Positions 46,692 through 57,864 of a DNA stretch of 64,000 nucleotides are shown piece by piece. Position numbers and translations under genes: made by a program. Below the pieces are notes generated by a model. It was not told where the DNA came from, searched no databases, and saw nothing but the letters and a program-made list of their open reading frames with translations. Origin of the DNA: Zoroaster sp. YZ-2022 (taxonomy: Eukaryota > Echinodermata > Asteroidea > Forcipulatida > Zoroasteridae); contig CM055816.1 in assembly GCA_029582265.1 (NCBI GenBank), positions 34,173,049-34,237,048 on the forward strand, given 5' to 3'. Positions within the stretch are counted from its first letter, which is position 1. Each line of letters begins with the position of its first letter.

Positions 46692-48612
46692 GCAGCGCAC
46701 AGCACGCATTGCGTGGGGTCCTGTGAGCGAGTCGCGTGACCATGTTTTCGAGGGGCACTGTACTTGTTGCCGAGCGTTTGATGCTGAATGGTCGCAACGT
46801 AAGCTGTGTTGTTGCCGAGGTATAGCTGATTTGAAGGCCGATACGTGCGTGGACTCAGCAAGGCATTGTTTTGTACAGCGTAGCGGAGGCAGGAAGCTAC
46901 AGCTGGCGTGATCAGTGAGGATGGTTGTAAACAATTAGGCAGATTTTGTGACTGTTTGGGGTAGGATTGTTGTGGGAACGTGGGTGAGAGTGAGTTTTTG
47001 ACCTATTATTGGGAAGGCTGAGAAATGCTGTTTGTTGTACACCTCTGGTGGGATTGACGGCTGGATTGTGGTCCTATTACCTTTATGCTTGCTAGCACAG
47101 TGAGGTTCATTGGTTGTAGCGCTCTGGGTTCCTGTGAGGGTTATGGTAATCCTCAGGTGTAATCAACCCCGACAGATAATCTGTTACCGACATTTCACTT
47201 GATCTGTATTGTGGTTAATATTATAACCTGTTGTGAAGTATACCCGTTTCAGTGCTAAGCTGGCAGTGAGCTACAATAGTTGAGGTATAGTACTGGTTTT
47301 GAGATACGTGGTGAGGTTTACCATGAGATTATTCACATTGAGGTATATTATTAGGATTGTGTATAAACTGTTTCGTAATTCAGCCGGCAGACTGCAATGA
47401 GCAGATTTTTTAATAAACCATAATAAAAAAAATAAAAATAAATAAATATAAAGTTATTGAATTGCATTTAAAGAAGGCAACGACGTGAGGATTAGCCTTA
47501 TCGTCGCCATTGTAATTCAATACAAGACTTTATACAAGAATTATTGATCAGAATAAACCATTTAATTACTGTCTTTGGAAACTCTGTATCCGTGTGAAGT
47601 TTATTGAGGTTACTGGTAGTTGCTCTAATCCTATTGAGGTATAATCATTCCCTAGGCGGTGGTACATTTCCACCAAAACGAACTGCCCCTTGGCTTAGTC
47701 CGCCGTTCGTTAATTATCCCCGCTTGTGTTCAGGTAGCCGCTCACCTGTGCGCAAGGTTAATAAATATTTTTGTTGGATAATAGGCACTGGTCGGTGCCT
47801 CCGGTTCAATAAGATCAGTCCCTTATTTTGAGATACATGTATAGCCCCTGAAATTGCCATAAACTCACCGACCCAATATAGGGAGTAAAAAAGGGGGTGG
47901 GGCTGAAATGTTTAAGGGGTCATATCTTAAGAACGAAGAAGGATTTGACAGCCAAAATTTTGTGGGTATTCAATTTTATGGGTGTTCACGGTCACTGTCA
48001 AATTGTCAAAATTGTACATGTAGGTGAGTTGGCACGGAATGACCCAAAAGGGTAATTCCATGATAAAGTGGACATGACCTTAAAAAATTTAAATCTGAAT
48101 TAAAAGCCAATCACTCATCTTATTTTGTTGTTTATACCTGAAAGTTTGTAGAACAAATGAACTCTTTATTTATATTTGTATCTTTTGAGAAATGATCATT
48201 TGAAGTGGAATGTTTTCAAAAATGTGTTGATTTGTTATTTGTCCTCTTAGTTAATTGATAGGTAATAGCCCATTGAAATGTTGATTTCCTAAATGCATAT
48301 GGCACCAATACTCATACAATGTATATATCAAAAAACTTTTTGCATATCACGTAAAGTGTTCAGAAAGCACAATATTGGACACTTGAGGGCAATGTAACGT
48401 GAGCAACCAAAAACATGATTTGTTTTTAAAGTTTAACTTTTCCTTGGATTCAAAATCTGACAAATGGAATTTTCTTCCTACTCATGATCTCTAATATGAA
48501 AAAAGTTTAAGAAATGTTCTTTATACAAACACTTTTAAGAATACGAAGGAATGAAAATGGTAACGTGAGTAACTATGCAACATGTGTAACAGTTTTGTAA
48601 CGTGAGTAACCA
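46692..48612. other. No gene recognised
   Basis: Mixed-composition DNA with an AATAAA-rich stretch at 47400-47460. It has the look of old retroelement or UTR sequence but I see no matching LTR pair, protein or RNA gene. A poly(GT/AC)-free region. Confidence 0.35.
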
Positions 48613-48917
48613 CAGGGGTCGAAATTAACTTGAATTTTATGGTAGCCCACAGGACTAGTTATGTCAAAATTTTACTAGTCCTCATTTTTTAATAGTCCTT
48701 AAAAAAGGTGAATATAAATATAAAAAAAGAAATGAACCGTGAGCTGGTGAGCAACATGTTCTTGCTGAGATCATGCTGAGATCATACTGAATGTTTTTTT
48801 TTGGCATATTTTTATTTCATTTTTTTATCACTAGCTGATAGGACTACCCAAACCCAGCAGCCAGTAGTCCCGCTGCTAAAACCACTAGCCTTGGGCTAGT
48901 GTTAATTTCGACCCCTG
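48613..48917. mobile_element. MITE with CAGGGGTCGAAATTAAC ends
   Basis: CAGGGGTCGAAATTAAC at the left and GTTAATTTCGACCCCTG at the right are exact complements. Flanks are AACCA on both sides (48608-48612, 48918-48922), a 5-base duplication, so a 5-bp-target hAT group or similar. Confidence 0.82.
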
Positions 48918-50499
48918 AACCAAGATAATCTTGTCAATAAAGTGGTAAAGTTTTACATGTATGTGAATGAATGAAAGTGTGGTAATGACTGGGTGAATAT
49001 CATTTTACAATATAAAGGCCAGTTTTAAGGAATTTACCCATCATGCATTGCACTTTCTTCTTAAACACATGGTAATATATAGCAACAAGTTTTTAAAAAA
49101 GTTGTATTGATTCTAGCTATTCCTTCCTTACCAGTAAATCATTTCGGTATATTTGAATATTATTTGTTATGCATTTTGTTTTTTTCTTTAAGAAAAGTGA
49201 GTCAAAGATACACGTGAGGTCAAAATAAGAGGCAGCTTTGTTTTTCACTATCTACATGTACCATACAAGTATGCATGTACATGTACATCAGTCTAACCAT
49301 TTTTTCATCAACTCAAAAAGTGTTTTGGCTGTTCTTTTGGATGTTTTTAAACCTCCTACTGATAGACCATTTGAAACCATTCAAAATTTCCACTTCCAAA
49401 AATGCCCATTGGTTTTGTACACACATGGTGATACCATTTGAACAATGTTGGTAGCAAGCTTTACTACCATTCAAATCCATTCAAGTGCATAGAGGGTCCA
49501 TTGATTCACCACTTAGAAGTATCCAAACAAGGTTTTGTATTAGCTGTACTACTGTTTGGAAATATCCAAACAAGGTTTTGTATTAGCTGACCTACCATTC
49601 AAAACCATTTGGGGGAATCAATACTGTACACAGTTATTTCACCATTCAAAACCACAAAAGTGAATGGTTTCAAATGGTGGATCAACTTGTATGAAAAAGG
49701 TACCAGGGTTAATAATGAAGCTACATATAAGAGGAAAGCATAGATTTTAGCTGGTATGTGATGCAAATCTCCATAACATAACATACACTATGTATATTAT
49801 TTCACTCATCAAATTTTTCATAGTAGTTGCATTATGCCCATACCTTAATCAGCACAAAATAATAATTTCAAAAATTTGTTGAATGATACATGTAGGTACA
49901 TGTACCCTACATATGAGAGGAAGCGCTGGTTACTCACTATTTCGGACATGCATAAAATGGCAACTGGCTTAATTCAAAAAGTGTCCTCATACATGTACCA
50001 AGTGTTCTTGGAATTACGTTTAAAGTGTTTTATGGTTGATATAACTTACCTAGTGGTACACATATTAGGTATGAACAAAACATTTTATTATTGAAGATTT
50101 TCAGGAAATTGACAAAATAAATGGTTACTCACGTTACAGTTTGTCCCCATGTAAGAAGACCATAAATTCACAATGGTGCTCACTAAATTTTAGCTTAAAA
50201 GTGTTTTTCGAACAATTCTAGCTTATGCTTACTATTTATGTCAATTATGGCTCCAAAATGTATGTGTTGGTAAATTACAGTAGTTACAGTTTTCACTTTT
50301 AAATTAATTACATACATGTACACTGTAACAATGCAAAATGTTGAAATGTAGTAAATTGAAGTAGATGTCAGTTTGTTTTTTAAACTCACTTCATTAATTT
50401 TGAAAAGCCCTGAACAAATTTTAAAAAAAATTAAAGAAAAAAAGAAAAAAAAACTGTAGCTAATGTTAAAAATGATGTGAAAGGTCACATGTCATAAAA
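48918..50499. other. AT-rich DNA with scattered AACGTGAGTAAC words
   Basis: AACGTGAGTAAC or its complement occurs near 48390, 48565, 48600 and 50135, across the MITE, suggesting an older repeat into which the MITE jumped. No gene seen. Host-type TACATGTA words end near 50320. Confidence 0.45.
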
Positions 50500-50709
50500 A
50501 AAAAGATTATTTAAAATCTGAGGATGTTGTGAAATAATCGTGGGTAGTATTAGGGTAGTGTATATGTGTGTAAAAAAAAGAGTTGAATATTAGTTTTAAA
50601 AAAATTCAAAATTAGAATCTAAAATAAAAAGAAGATACGTAGGCCTATATTTGAAAAAAGAATCGCGAAAAAACTTGTTATTATTATGAAAATAAAATAG
50701 TAAAAGAGT

Positions 50710-51030
50710 ATGCCTGTACGCTATCCAAAGTATTTAACGAATCTAATTATTCCGTGCGAATGGCTTTTAGTAGGCAAAACCGACAAGTGTTGTATACCTA
50801 GTGTACCCGGTGAAGAATATTGCGTGCTGCATCAGTGGCGAATTCAACAAGGAAAAATTATACCTGTTCCATGCCGAAGGTGTAAAAATGGTACAAAAAC
50901 AGCGATATATTTATGTACGAAATGTGCAAAAATATTAAAATTACAAAAAATTAATTTAAACTACATTAAAGGAAAGGCTAGAAGAAATTATAATTTAGTA
51001 ATGAAAGAGTTGATAGAGACAACATTTTGA
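50710..51030 (+). CDS. Small zinc-binding protein, copy 1
   Basis: 106 residues with paired cysteines: IIPCEWLLVGKTDKCCIP, YCVLHQW, then PCRRCKNGTKTA and LCTKCAKIL. The two CxxC pairs suggest a zinc ribbon. A second copy (52366-52653) keeps all these cysteines, so the fold is under constraint. Similar PCxxCxxGTKxxxxxCxxC peptides are known to me from other animal Polintons; the function is not established. DNA or RNA binding is a guess. It opens at ATG after an A-rich leader and is convergent with the next gene. Confidence 0.72.
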   Translation: MPVRYPKYLTNLIIPCEWLLVGKTDKCCIPSVPGEEYCVLHQWRIQQGKIIPVPCRRCKNGTKTAIYLCTKCAKILKLQKINLNYIKGKARRNYNLVMKELIETTF

Positions 51031-51161
51031 TTATAGTATTATTTAAAAAAAAAAAAATTAAAAAAGATGTGCAAAAATTTAAAAATAATACGGTGGTCTT
51101 TCACGCTCCATTGTTGATTGCAAAGCGTGTTTTTTATTATAAGATTTTTGTATGGTAAAGT

Positions 51162-51780
51162 TTACTTTAAATTCCAAATTTTTTCTAAGAGTTTTTTTTC
51201 TTTATTGGTTGAATTGACATCTTTTTGATTATCGACATTTATATTTTTAGGCGTAAATTTAGTTTTAATGTTTTCTTTCATTTGCGAGTATTTATTTCGC
51301 TCTTCGTTGATTAAAAGAAATTCTTCTTGACTTATAACACCGTCTTGTATCGCTTTTGAAACATGATTTTCGATGGTATTGAGTTTACTTTCAGCTAAAA
51401 CTCTAATCTGTTTTTTTAGCTTTTTTTAATAATTTATTTTTTGCGTATCTGAGAGCAAATGCCGCACCACCCAACTCCAAAGCCACCACTCCTTTCTAAA
51501 GCGTATCCGACCGGTGACGCTATAACGGTGGCGATGCTGGCTCCTGCTCCCATACACCCCAATTCAACCATCGTTTCTACGATAGAGAACAAGCGTTGAT
51601 GATTTTATTATATTTTTTATATATTTGATCGCGCTCGTTTCTCTCTGATCGTGATTCTTTTTGAATGTTGTCGATTTTTTGTAAACGAAACGCGTTGACG
51701 TTTTCTACATTTTCGGAAGAATATAGCGGTATAGACGGTAGTGGTGGATATATTTTCTCTGTTTCGATAGAGACGCTCAT
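51162..51780 (-). pseudogene. Membrane/coiled-coil protein, copy 1, frameshifted
   Basis: Starts at ATG 51780 (MSVSIETEKIYPPLPSIP), then a region with FRLQKIDNIQKE and a KKYNKIINAC stretch. The frame breaks twice: between about 51490 and 51577, and at the 7-T run 51411-51417. The C-terminal part in another frame has ESKLNTIENHVSKAI, a helix-rich signature found in many Polinton-derived animal proteins, and ends at the stop 51162-51164. Homologous to 52747-53339 along its whole length. Probably a virion or membrane-associated structural protein; exact role unknown. Confidence 0.7.
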
Positions 51781-51802
51781 TATTTCTAATAATAGTAAAA
51801 GA

Positions 51803-51893
51803 TTATAATTTTTTAACTAATGGAAAAGTATTAATTTTTATATCGTAACAGATTCCTGTGTTTAAAGCCCCAAAAAACTTTGCCTGTGTGAGG
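51803..51893 (-). pseudogene. C-terminal fragment of a virion-type protein
   Basis: The frame reads FFGALNTGICYDIKI before a stop at 51803, matching the C-terminus of the intact protein at 53873-54367 (FFGALNSKICFNIKI). Homology ends abruptly at about 51893 against GC-rich unrelated DNA, so this is a truncated third copy. Confidence 0.75.
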
Positions 51894-52100
51894 AGGGGGA
51901 GGGGGGGGGGGGCTCTGTCAGGGTAGGGGGCGGGGCTCTGTCAGGGTAGGGGGCATACTCATTTCCAGGCCGAACAAAAGCACACAGGTTCTGATGGCTG
52001 GCTCCACTTGTGCCCGGCGTAACATCCGGCTTTATTCTGAAAACTTGCAACAACTGTTAAGAGTTGTGCAAGCGGTCAATACAAAAACATAAGTAGTATG
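51885..52100. other. GC-rich insertion of host-like sequence
   Basis: A poly-G run followed by two CTCTGTCAGGGTAGGGGGC repeats and non-Polinton-like sequence. It interrupts the copy of the virion-type gene. No element ends or gene recognised. Confidence 0.55.
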
Positions 52101-52196
52101 TTAGATGAGGGTTTGAGCGCAACTACCTTAAAAATCATTTTTATGTTGTTAGATGAGAAAAAAAAGGATGGATGAAGTAGGTGCACTGACGCGAAG

Positions 52197-52229
52197 CGTG
52201 ACGTCATCAAAAAATTTGATGACGTCACG
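52197..52229. promoter_or_regulatory. 15-bp perfect inverted repeat with two TGACGTCA sites
   Basis: CGTGACGTCATCAAA and TTTGATGACGTCACG separated by AAA. Each arm holds TGACGTCA, the CRE/ATF consensus. It lies between two module copies, upstream of the zinc protein copy 2 and the reverse-strand copy 1 genes. It could be a hairpin or regulatory site. Confidence 0.7.
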
Positions 52230-52365
52230 AAAGAGCTTTTAGATTACTAAATGTTACCTGGGTATATTAGTAGGGTATATAATAAAAATTTATAAAAACC
52301 TCCTCAAAAAAATGAGGAAATAAAATGAGAAAAAAATATATATATAATCTAGTTTAATAATAAAG

Positions 52366-52653
52366 ATGACGACTGGATCAATAATTCCTTGCGAATGGCT
52401 TTTAGTTGGGAAAACGGACAAGTGTTGTATACCAAGTGTGCGCGATAAAGACTATTGTTTTAAACATTTATTTAAAATTCGACTGGGATATATTATACCA
52501 ACTCCTTGTAAAATATGTAAAAATGGAACGAAAACAGCATTAAATACATGTACGAAATGTGTAAAATTATTAGAACATGAAAAAAATTATTATAATTTAG
52601 TGATGAAAAAATATAGACGAAATTATAATTTAATAATTAAAATTACAACGTAG
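52366..52653 (+). CDS. Small zinc-binding protein, copy 2
   Basis: 95 residues, paralogue of the protein at 50710-51030: IIPCEWLLVGKTDKCCIPSV, YCFKHLF, PCKICKNGTKTA and TCTKCVKLL. The shared core is nearly identical but the N- and C-termini differ. Complete and in frame, with ATG just after AATAATAAAG. Confidence 0.75.
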   Translation: MTTGSIIPCEWLLVGKTDKCCIPSVRDKDYCFKHLFKIRLGYIIPTPCKICKNGTKTALNTCTKCVKLLEHEKNYYNLVMKKYRRNYNLIIKITT

Positions 52654-52746
52654 GCTCCGCTGGGGCGTACGGGGGAGGTCTATCAGTTATTTTTACTTCT
52701 CCCACTACTTGCGAAGGATTATAATACGATTTTTGTATAGTAAAGT

Positions 52747-53339
52747 TTACTTTAAACTAAAAAGTTTTTCTATAAGAATTTTTTTTTCTACATTTACATC
52801 GGGGGTTTTAACCTTTGTTTTAGCCGGTAAAGCTGTTTTTTCGGTAGAGTTGTTACGGATTTTTTCTTTCATTTTAGAATATTTATCTCGTTCTTCACAA
52901 ATGAGTACAAATTCATTTTGTGTGATGACGCCGTCTTCGATCGCTTTTGAAACGTGGTTTTCGATCGTGTTGAGTTTACTTTCGGCTAAAACTCTAATTT
53001 CATCATGTTTTTAAGCTTTTTTAGATAATTTATATTTTACGTATCTAACCCTAAAGATAAACTTTCTAAAGCAAGCCCAACCGGCAATGCTATAACGGTG
53101 GCGATACTCGCGATTCCGATAGCTCCCGCCCCCGCACCGCCAAAATCTGCGAGAGTTTCTACGACACTACAAGCGTTGATAATTTTATATTTTTTATATA
53201 CGGCTTTGCGTTCATTTATTTCGATTTGTAATACTTTTTGAATGTCATCGATTTTTTGCAAACGAAATGATTTAGCATCATCCGTCATAGACGGTAAAGT
53301 TGGATAAAGTTTATTCGTTGATTCTATAGGCACGCTCAT
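52747..53339 (-). pseudogene. Membrane/coiled-coil protein, copy 2, broken
   Basis: ATG at 53339 (MSVPIESTNKLYPTLPS), then FRLQKIDDIQKVLQ, an IINACSV stretch and a Gly/Ala/Ile-rich hydrophobic part (GIASIATVIALPVGLALE) that may span a membrane. The frame shifts near 53045-53055, and the next frame meets a TAA at 53011-53013 before the ESKLNTIENHVSKAI helix region. It ends at 52747-52749. Both copies are broken, at different places, so decay is independent. Confidence 0.72.
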
Positions 53340-53854
53340 TGTTTTTCTATTAATAGTAAAAGATTTAAAAAAAAATTATTTATCGGCCAAGTAACAACTT
53401 TTATATCGTAACATATTTCAGTATCTATAGAGCCAAAAAAAAACACTTGTACAAAAACCTTTTTACCTCGCGTTTTGAAGCAAATTTTACCTTCAAAAAG
53501 CTTTGCATCTTCACCATTCGTGAAATAAACAGTACGTCTTCCTCTTTCAACCACGAAAATATCTATTTCGTTAACCGTTCGTATTGTGCCTTTTAATGTT
53601 TTTGAATCTACTCTTGTACCATGTACAATTTAAAAAAAAATTACCGCAGGACACGTTGTCGGTTCAAAGATGGCAAACTTTGGAAAATAGATGGCACCTT
53701 CGCTAGACCATTGAATGAGAAATATATCGTATAATTTATACAATAATATCGCTCTTTGAATTTCATCGGCGTCGATATAGCCAGTTTTTTCAAAAACTTT
53801 TTTATTATCGCTAACAATATCACTCACACGACTGGGACCGTAAATACTCGCCAT
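53336..53854 (-). pseudogene. Virion-type protein, copy 2, broken
   Basis: ATG at 53854 (MASIYGPSRVSDIVS) shares its N-terminus and C-terminus with the intact 164-residue protein next door, but the middle is in a different frame and shortened between about 53554 and 53630. It overlaps the start of the preceding reverse-strand gene by four bases (ATGA). Confidence 0.72.
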
Positions 53855-53872
53855 ATTTATAGTATAAATTTT

Positions 53873-54367
53873 TTAATTTAACGGTAAAGTTTTAATTTTA
53901 ATATTGAAACAGATTTTAGAATTGAGCGCGCCGAAAAAGGTCGCCTCTACAAAAACTGTTGAAACATTTCGTATTTTAAAACACATTTCGTATCTTAAAT
54001 GCGACATTTCATTATCAATAAAATAAAATTTATTATTTAGCCCCGGAGAAGGAATGTAATAAACATCAACCACATAATAACGCGTTGTTGAAAATGAAGT
54101 AAAATTATTAACTTTTGTAAAATGTACAAAAAGAGAGCGGTACGTTGGCGCCTCATTAAACATGAAAAAGGGTAGTTTAGACATAGCCCACCATCCGAGT
54201 ACTACGTTGTATTTTTCAACTAGAGGTACCGTTTGTAAAATTTCATCTCTGTTGATGTATCCGAAATGTTCATAAATTTCGCTAGACGCTCCCACTCGTA
54301 CAATTTCACCGTTTCTAGCAACACCACCACTACCGCTCGTTCGAGGAGGACCATAAATACTCGCCAT
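53873..54367 (-). CDS. Virion-type protein (MASIYGP family), intact
   Basis: 164 residues, complete. N-terminus MASIYGPPRTSGSGG, a Gly-rich linker, then aromatic and beta-rich sequence ending EATFFGALNSKICFNIKI. No catalytic motif. It lies next to a suspected minor capsid gene and exists in three copies in the element (51803, 53336, 53873), of which only this is whole. The beta-rich character would suit a capsid or fibre-type component; that is inference. ATG directly after TATATAAAT. Confidence 0.72.
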   Translation of the reverse strand: MASIYGPPRTSGSGGVARNGEIVRVGASSEIYEHFGYINRDEILQTVPLVEKYNVVLGWWAMSKLPFFMFNEAPTYRSLFVHFTKVNNFTSFSTTRYYVVDVYYIPSPGLNNKFYFIDNEMSHLRYEMCFKIRNVSTVFVEATFFGALNSKICFNIKIKTLPLN

Positions 54368-54369
54368 AT

Positions 54370-55048
54370 TTATATAATTTCTAGATTTAAAATAACGGGG
54401 AAACCATGATTATTTATGTCTCTACCCTTTGAATCTTTAATTTGAAAACTCAACGCGTTAAAAGTACCGACTTTTAATTTTTTCAACAATGGATTTATAT
54501 ATTCCATCCACATACTTTCTCCGAATGATTTTCCTTGCAAGGGAAATGCGTTTAAAATGGTACAAGGTTTACCGTTAAAATAATTATCGGTCGTAGAAAT
54601 TTGATCGCAATGAATGTATAGAATTTTAAAAAGTTGTACATCAATTGTTTTACTATATTCTCCCACGGTTAGAAATTCGTTGTAAAGCCCGAGTAAATTA
54701 GCTAATCCGGATGTAAATTTAACAGATTTATTTTCAAGAGTCAAACTTAGCAAGTAAACACCCGTTGTTTTATCGATAACGAACGTAATCCAATGCGCAT
54801 CTTTTACTATAATATTGATAATTTCGTTAATGTTGTAAAGTCCCGGTTCTACAAACTTGACGACATCTTGTCGCTCAACCCGTCGTACGATAAATTATTC
54901 TTTCTTTTTTACGCACGTTGTAATATCCTACCCAAATGTTTACGCTATGTAATAATATCACGAGATTACCATCACGATTATCAACGACGTCGTTTAATTG
55001 AACCGACCCACCATTTCTTTCAATTTCAACTTCAAAGGTATGATACAT
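54370..55048 (-). pseudogene. Probable minor virion protein, frameshifted
   Basis: ATG at 55048 (MYHTFEVEIERNGGSV), frameshift near 54867-54875, then open to the stop at 54370. The later part has LFKILYIHCDQI and a C-terminal KVGTFNALSFQIKDSKGRD, which resembles a family widespread in Polinton-like elements of animals whose members contain LYVYCD and IEIDIR-type signatures. That family is thought by some to be capsid-related; I am not certain which virion part. Divergent from 55085 with only 36 bases between. Confidence 0.6.
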
Positions 55049-55084
55049 TTTATTATTAAAAGTTTATAATTTTAATATAATAAA
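55049..55084. promoter_or_regulatory. 36-bp bidirectional spacer
   Basis: AT-only region (TTATTATTAAAAGTTTATAA, TAATATAATAAA) between two divergent genes; it must hold promoters for both. Confidence 0.5.
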
Positions 55085-56450
55085 ATGACGTTTTCATTAG
55101 CATTTAAGAGTAATTTTACATTTCCATATAAGCAATCTGGAAATTTTAACACACCTCTAAATTTTAACGCTAGCGATTTAACGAGTCTAAAAATTTACGT
55201 CAACGAAAACGAGTCATTTAGCGTAACATTCGTTAACGTATTTCACGTCGATACCTCACGTCGATAGCAACGACGTTGTAAATGATTGGCATTCTAACCC
55301 GCTAAAATGTTATCAAAATCAAATAAATTTTACAACGTATTGCGCTACAACGAGATGCGGTGTGGGTTATCAACATTTAAATCATTCAAACTCGATGATT
55401 CGTAGTTTTTTTTAGATTTCACGTATATTATCAAATTAGACGAATGCTCAAAGAAATGAGTTGCCCTACATCTTTTTCAAATTTTTTTGACGCATTTGCT
55501 AATAATATAGACGTAAGCGCGTATAATAGACTATGTAATGAATTTCACCTCGCAATATCGGATAATTGAGTAGATTTAAATCGAGTAGATTTAAATTCAA
55601 ACGGATTGGGAACGGCTTATTATAGAAACATTTACGGTTACATTCCAGTGCCGGGGAAAAACTATGACAATTCAAATTTACATCATCGAAACGAGAAAAG
55701 GATGGATTTTGATAAAGAAAATGTTGTTCTCGATAAAGTGAATAGCGATAATGATATTGGGGTTCGTACGTCGTTGAATACATTTCTCAATCTGAACACG
55801 TTGAAACAGCGTGGACTAAATTTATATTGTCTTTAGGATTAGCTCGAGGTTTTACGGATGTCGGTACAGAACGCATAAACGACTCTATAAGAACCTACGT
55901 TTACGCGTTATTGGGGGCTCAAGCACGAGTTAAAATTGGATTTTTTGCGTCTGGCGTCGGTTTAGACGCTCAGCGTGAATTTATAAATATAGTAGATTGA
56001 TTCTCCGGTTGATTTACAATCTTCTATTCAACGATATCAAGATGTTTTACAATACGTTCGTTCTCAATTAAACTTTGTATCGGAGAAAATTTATACATGA
56101 TGCCGAGCGATATGAATTTACGAATAGGTACGTACGCGGGATACAACAATAATATATTGATTGCAACGAGTGATTTATCGTTAGGTTCAAATTTAGATAC
56201 AAATTCAAAACCCGTTCCTGCTCCTATTTTACCTTTACAATCAACGTCATCGTTAACCACAAAGCACGTTGACGCGGAGCGCGCTAGTAAAGACAGCTTT
56301 GCTGAGGCTGCGCAAGAATCTCCCTCTACGCTAACCCAAGACCCTTTGGAAGAATCAAACGATAACCACCGAGAAGAAAAAAATGCTTTAATTATTGGTT
56401 TTGCTGTTTTAACCGGACTCGGTATTTTGATTTATGAATTGTTATTTTAG
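55085..56450 (+). pseudogene. Large virion-type protein with C-terminal membrane segment, multiply broken
   Basis: ATG at 55085 (MTFSLAFKSNFTFPYKQ); in this and other frames follow KIYVNENESFSVTFVNV, GVGYQHLNHSNSMIR, YIPVPGKNYDNSN, VYALLGAQARVKIGFFASGV and YLMPSD-like sequences, so the gene is split by at least four frameshifts (about 55260, 55560, 55830 and 55990-56090). The end has a transmembrane segment LIIGFAVLTGLGILIYEL before TAG. Family seen in other animal Polintons; role unclear, perhaps minor capsid or penton-like. Clearly non-functional as it stands. Confidence 0.62.
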
Positions 56451-57857
56451 CGTTTTCTGCATATATGTTAAAACTAGTACACCAACCCCCGTTAAAGCTA
56501 ACCACAAATGTTCCGCCGTCCACATGACGATACCAGAAGCTGTTTTAAATAACCAACTTACTATCGATCCTATAATAGCCGGTAAAGCGGCTAAAGCTTT
56601 TGCTCCTAGTTTAGCTAATACACTCGCTAGATTTTTTAATGTTTTTTGTATCCACTCTTTTACACCACCGTCGCTAGGCGTAGGTTTTGGGGTGGGTGCG
56701 GGTTCCGGGGGTGTAGGTTTTGGGGTGGGTGCGGGTTCCGGGGGTATAGGTTTGGGGGTGGGTGCGGGTTTAGGTAAAACTGAACTTACAGTACCGGCGA
56801 TAGATTCGACGATAAAGGCGATGGTCATACTAAAAGCCGTTAATATACTAACGATCGTTATACCATGTTTTTTAAATAAGCTTTGAATTTTTTCGCCCAA
56901 CGTGCGTTTTTTTCCATTTATTACAACCAACGTTTTTTCATTCTCATTGAGAAGGTCTTTAATTTCGCTGCTTAAATTTTTCATAGCCTCTTCAATCGCA
57001 TTGGCTTTGTCTTGTAGGTCTCGTCTTTCTTTACGAAGTGCATACATCGCGTCTTCATCTCCTATCGCATTTTCTTTAATTCTTTGTTCAACATTATTAA
57101 AACAAATTTGGTTCTCTTCATATCTTTGTTGTAATTCTAACATCGCACCTCGTCTCGTTGTCATAAGTTCACCAAGACCTGCCAAGGTTCTTAGATCGTA
57201 ACTATCATTTAGATTCGGGTTTTCAGAAAGAACGCTAACTGTATTTTGGTTCGCTTCTATTACCTCGTCTAGTATTTGATCAGATTGATCCGGTATTGAT
57301 GGTAACTGATGATATCCTTTTTTGCGATGAGGTGTTTTATCGATAATAACGTTTGGTTCTAATGGTATGGGTTGTCTTTGCGCCTCCTCTACCGTATCAA
57401 AATTATCATTTATTGCTTTTTGTTCTCGCGGTGGTAATGGTTTTCTTTTATAATCGACTAAACCTAAATCTTTTCTTACAAAATCAATGCCATGTTTTTG
57501 CTCGATAGTACTTGGGATTAAAAATTTGCTTTTATTATTTTTATTAGTTAACGTAAATTTTAGGTTTTTTTTCTAATTCAAATTTATTGTAGTCTTTAAA
57601 AAATGGTTCGAATCCGGATTGTTTGTAAAAATCGTCAACGTATGTTTTATTTATTTTTTTCTTAGAGCTGACACACCATTTATTTCAATTTCTCTTTCTC
57701 CTTCTATTTCTCTTTCTCCTTCTATTTCTCTTTCTCGGTTTCTTTCTCTTTCTCCTTCATTATTAAAAAAAGTTGTTGATTGCTCTTCAACATCATTCAC
57801 ATCATCGTCACGATCGACGTTTAAATCTTTCATCGGTATATCACCTCCTTCTGCCAT
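56442..57857 (-). pseudogene. Coiled-coil, proline-repeat membrane protein, frameshifted
   Basis: ATG at 57857 (MAEGGDIPMKDLNVDRDD), a charged low-complexity stretch (GEREIEGEREIE), then frameshifts at the A/T runs near 57655 and 57567. The long final frame has coiled coil (RRDLQDKANAIEEAMKNL), a hydrophobic segment (VSILTAFSMTIAFIVESI), Pro-rich repeats (PAPTPKPTPPE three times), and two more hydrophobic segments near the C-terminus (LWLALTGVGVLVLTYM). This architecture matches a Polinton-associated membrane protein; function unknown. Confidence 0.68.
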
Positions 57858-57864
57858 TTTACAA

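Noticed and set aside
46940..47840. Solo LTR
   Set aside because: AATAAA words and a possible UTR-like character, but no TG...CA ends, target duplication or partner could be fixed.
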